A DNA stretch of 5,310 bases from positions 1 through 5,310 of the forward strand of contig JACQDG010000141.1 in assembly GCA_016201185.1 (NCBI GenBank), read 5' to 3'. Source of the stretch: Acidobacteriota bacterium (GTDB taxonomy: Bacteria; Acidobacteriota; Terriglobia; Bryobacterales; JACQDG01). Shown piece by piece: positions 4,876-5,310 of the stretch. The notes under the pieces were generated by a model. The model saw only the letters and a program-made list of their open reading frames with translations. It was not told the DNA's origin and did no database searches. Positions within the stretch are counted from its first letter, which is position 1. The number at the start of each line of letters is the position of its first letter. The position numbers and the translations under genes are program-made.

Positions 4876-5310
4876 GTGCCGCGCCCCGACGAGCAGGCGC
4901 AGCGGCCGATCCCGCCGGATGCGGACGAGAACACCGTCCGGGTGTTTTTTGACAGTCTGGGGGCTCAATTTGACAAAGAGCTGGCCGACTCCCGGGACGT
5001 TAAGTCTTTGCGCGACCACTGGCTCGGGCGCAAACACGGCATTTGCACATCCACCAACACCAATTGGCTGCAGCCCGCTCCACGCGAGCTCAAGCCGTTC
5101 GTAGGCCGCCTGCAGAACCAGCTCAAGACCCGCGTCGAGCAGGCCATCGAGGAGCGGGCGCGGGGCCTGGCTTCCGCTTCCGTCGCCGCCGGGGCGGAGC
5201 TCGACGTCACCCTGCCCGGGCCCGAGCGCTGGATCGGCGCCCGCCACCCGATCCGCATCGTCCAGGAAGAGATCGAGGGCATCTTCCGCTCCATGGGCTA
5301 CTCGACCAGC
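4876..5310 (+). CDS. pheS: Phenylalanine-tRNA ligase alpha subunit, N-terminal 145 codons (runs off right edge)
   Basis: PheS is the catalytic subunit of the (alpha-beta)2 enzyme that charges tRNA-Phe with phenylalanine and ATP. The frame from GTG 4876 stays open to the window end, covering 145 of about 340-360 codons. Residues about 20-95 are the tRNA-binding coiled-coil arm, including SLRDHWLGRKHGI and a helix of QNQLKTRVEQAIEERA type. The catalytic domain then begins with the family's GxxHP element, seen as GARHPIRIVQEEIEGIF (121-137), and SMGY. The start is supported by GGAGG (4866-4870) 5 nt upstream, inside the end of rplT; an in-frame GTG at 4942 is a weaker choice. TGAGTG joins it to rplT, matching the common rplT-pheS(-pheT) order. 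The substrate-binding motifs 2 and 3 lie beyond the window. The loop CTSTNTNWLQPAPRELKP is less typical of the textbook arm but fits the position. Confidence 0.9.
   Translation, partial: MPRPDEQAQRPIPPDADENTVRVFFDSLGAQFDKELADSRDVKSLRDHWLGRKHGICTSTNTNWLQPAPRELKPFVGRLQNQLKTRVEQAIEERARGLASASVAAGAELDVTLPGPERWIGARHPIRIVQEEIEGIFRSMGYSTS

Noticed and set aside
4450..5247. 265-codon minus-strand open frame opposite rplT and pheS
   Set aside because: The opposite strand encodes L20 and PheS without doubt; the antisense product has no known pattern and no ribosome-binding site.
1..5310. Mobile element, CRISPR array, tRNA or defence system
   Set aside because: No transposase, integrase, terminal repeats, spaced direct repeats, tRNA-like folds or defence domains were found; base composition looks even across the window.

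Overview
The window is high-GC bacterial chromosome with conserved housekeeping genes. Several features suggest Acidobacteriota or a close relative: high GC, a Hanks-type Ser/Thr kinase, a UDP-glucose dehydrogenase with GGFCFPKD rather than GGSCFPKD at the active-site cysteine, a GMC oxidoreductase with a cysteine cluster, and a stand-alone STAS protein. This is inference from family resemblance, not a database match.

Layout. Bases 1-44 (minus) are the first 15 codons of a Ser/Thr protein kinase that runs off the left edge. A 157-bp divergent spacer follows; it holds a GC-rich hairpin, a 7-bp inverted repeat and a TTGACA promoter. At 202-909 (plus) is an ankyrin-repeat lipoprotein. Tail to tail with it, 3 bp away, at 913-1973 (minus), is a UDP-glucose 6-dehydrogenase gene that has lost its middle and is frameshifted there. 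After a 76-bp divergent spacer come a GMC-family flavoprotein with a possible Fe-S site (2050-3630) and a STAS anti-sigma-factor antagonist (3711-4088). The right end is the translation cluster rpmI (L35), rplT (L20) and pheS (cut by the right edge), with its own extended -10 promoter and no infC in front.

How the parts work together. Only rpmI-rplT-pheS is clearly an operon: rplT and pheS are joined by TGAGTG, and the rpmI-rplT spacer can fold into a nested hairpin. The left half looks like independent units for signalling (kinase, STAS), envelope (ankyrin lipoprotein), sugar-nucleotide metabolism (broken ugd) and periplasmic or membrane redox chemistry (GMC). The three genes with ATG starts on the plus strand (ankyrin, GMC, STAS) lack a convincing Shine-Dalgarno site, and each has a -10-like hexamer 6-8 nt before the ATG, which suggests leaderless mRNAs. 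The GTG-start genes (kinase, rpmI, rplT, pheS) all have good Shine-Dalgarno sites.

I found no CRISPR array, tRNA, rRNA, insertion sequence, phage gene or convincing new multi-gene system. The points most worth checking are the internally deleted ugd, the possible leaderless starts, the operator-like repeat upstream of the ankyrin gene, and the RNA structure between rpmI and rplT.
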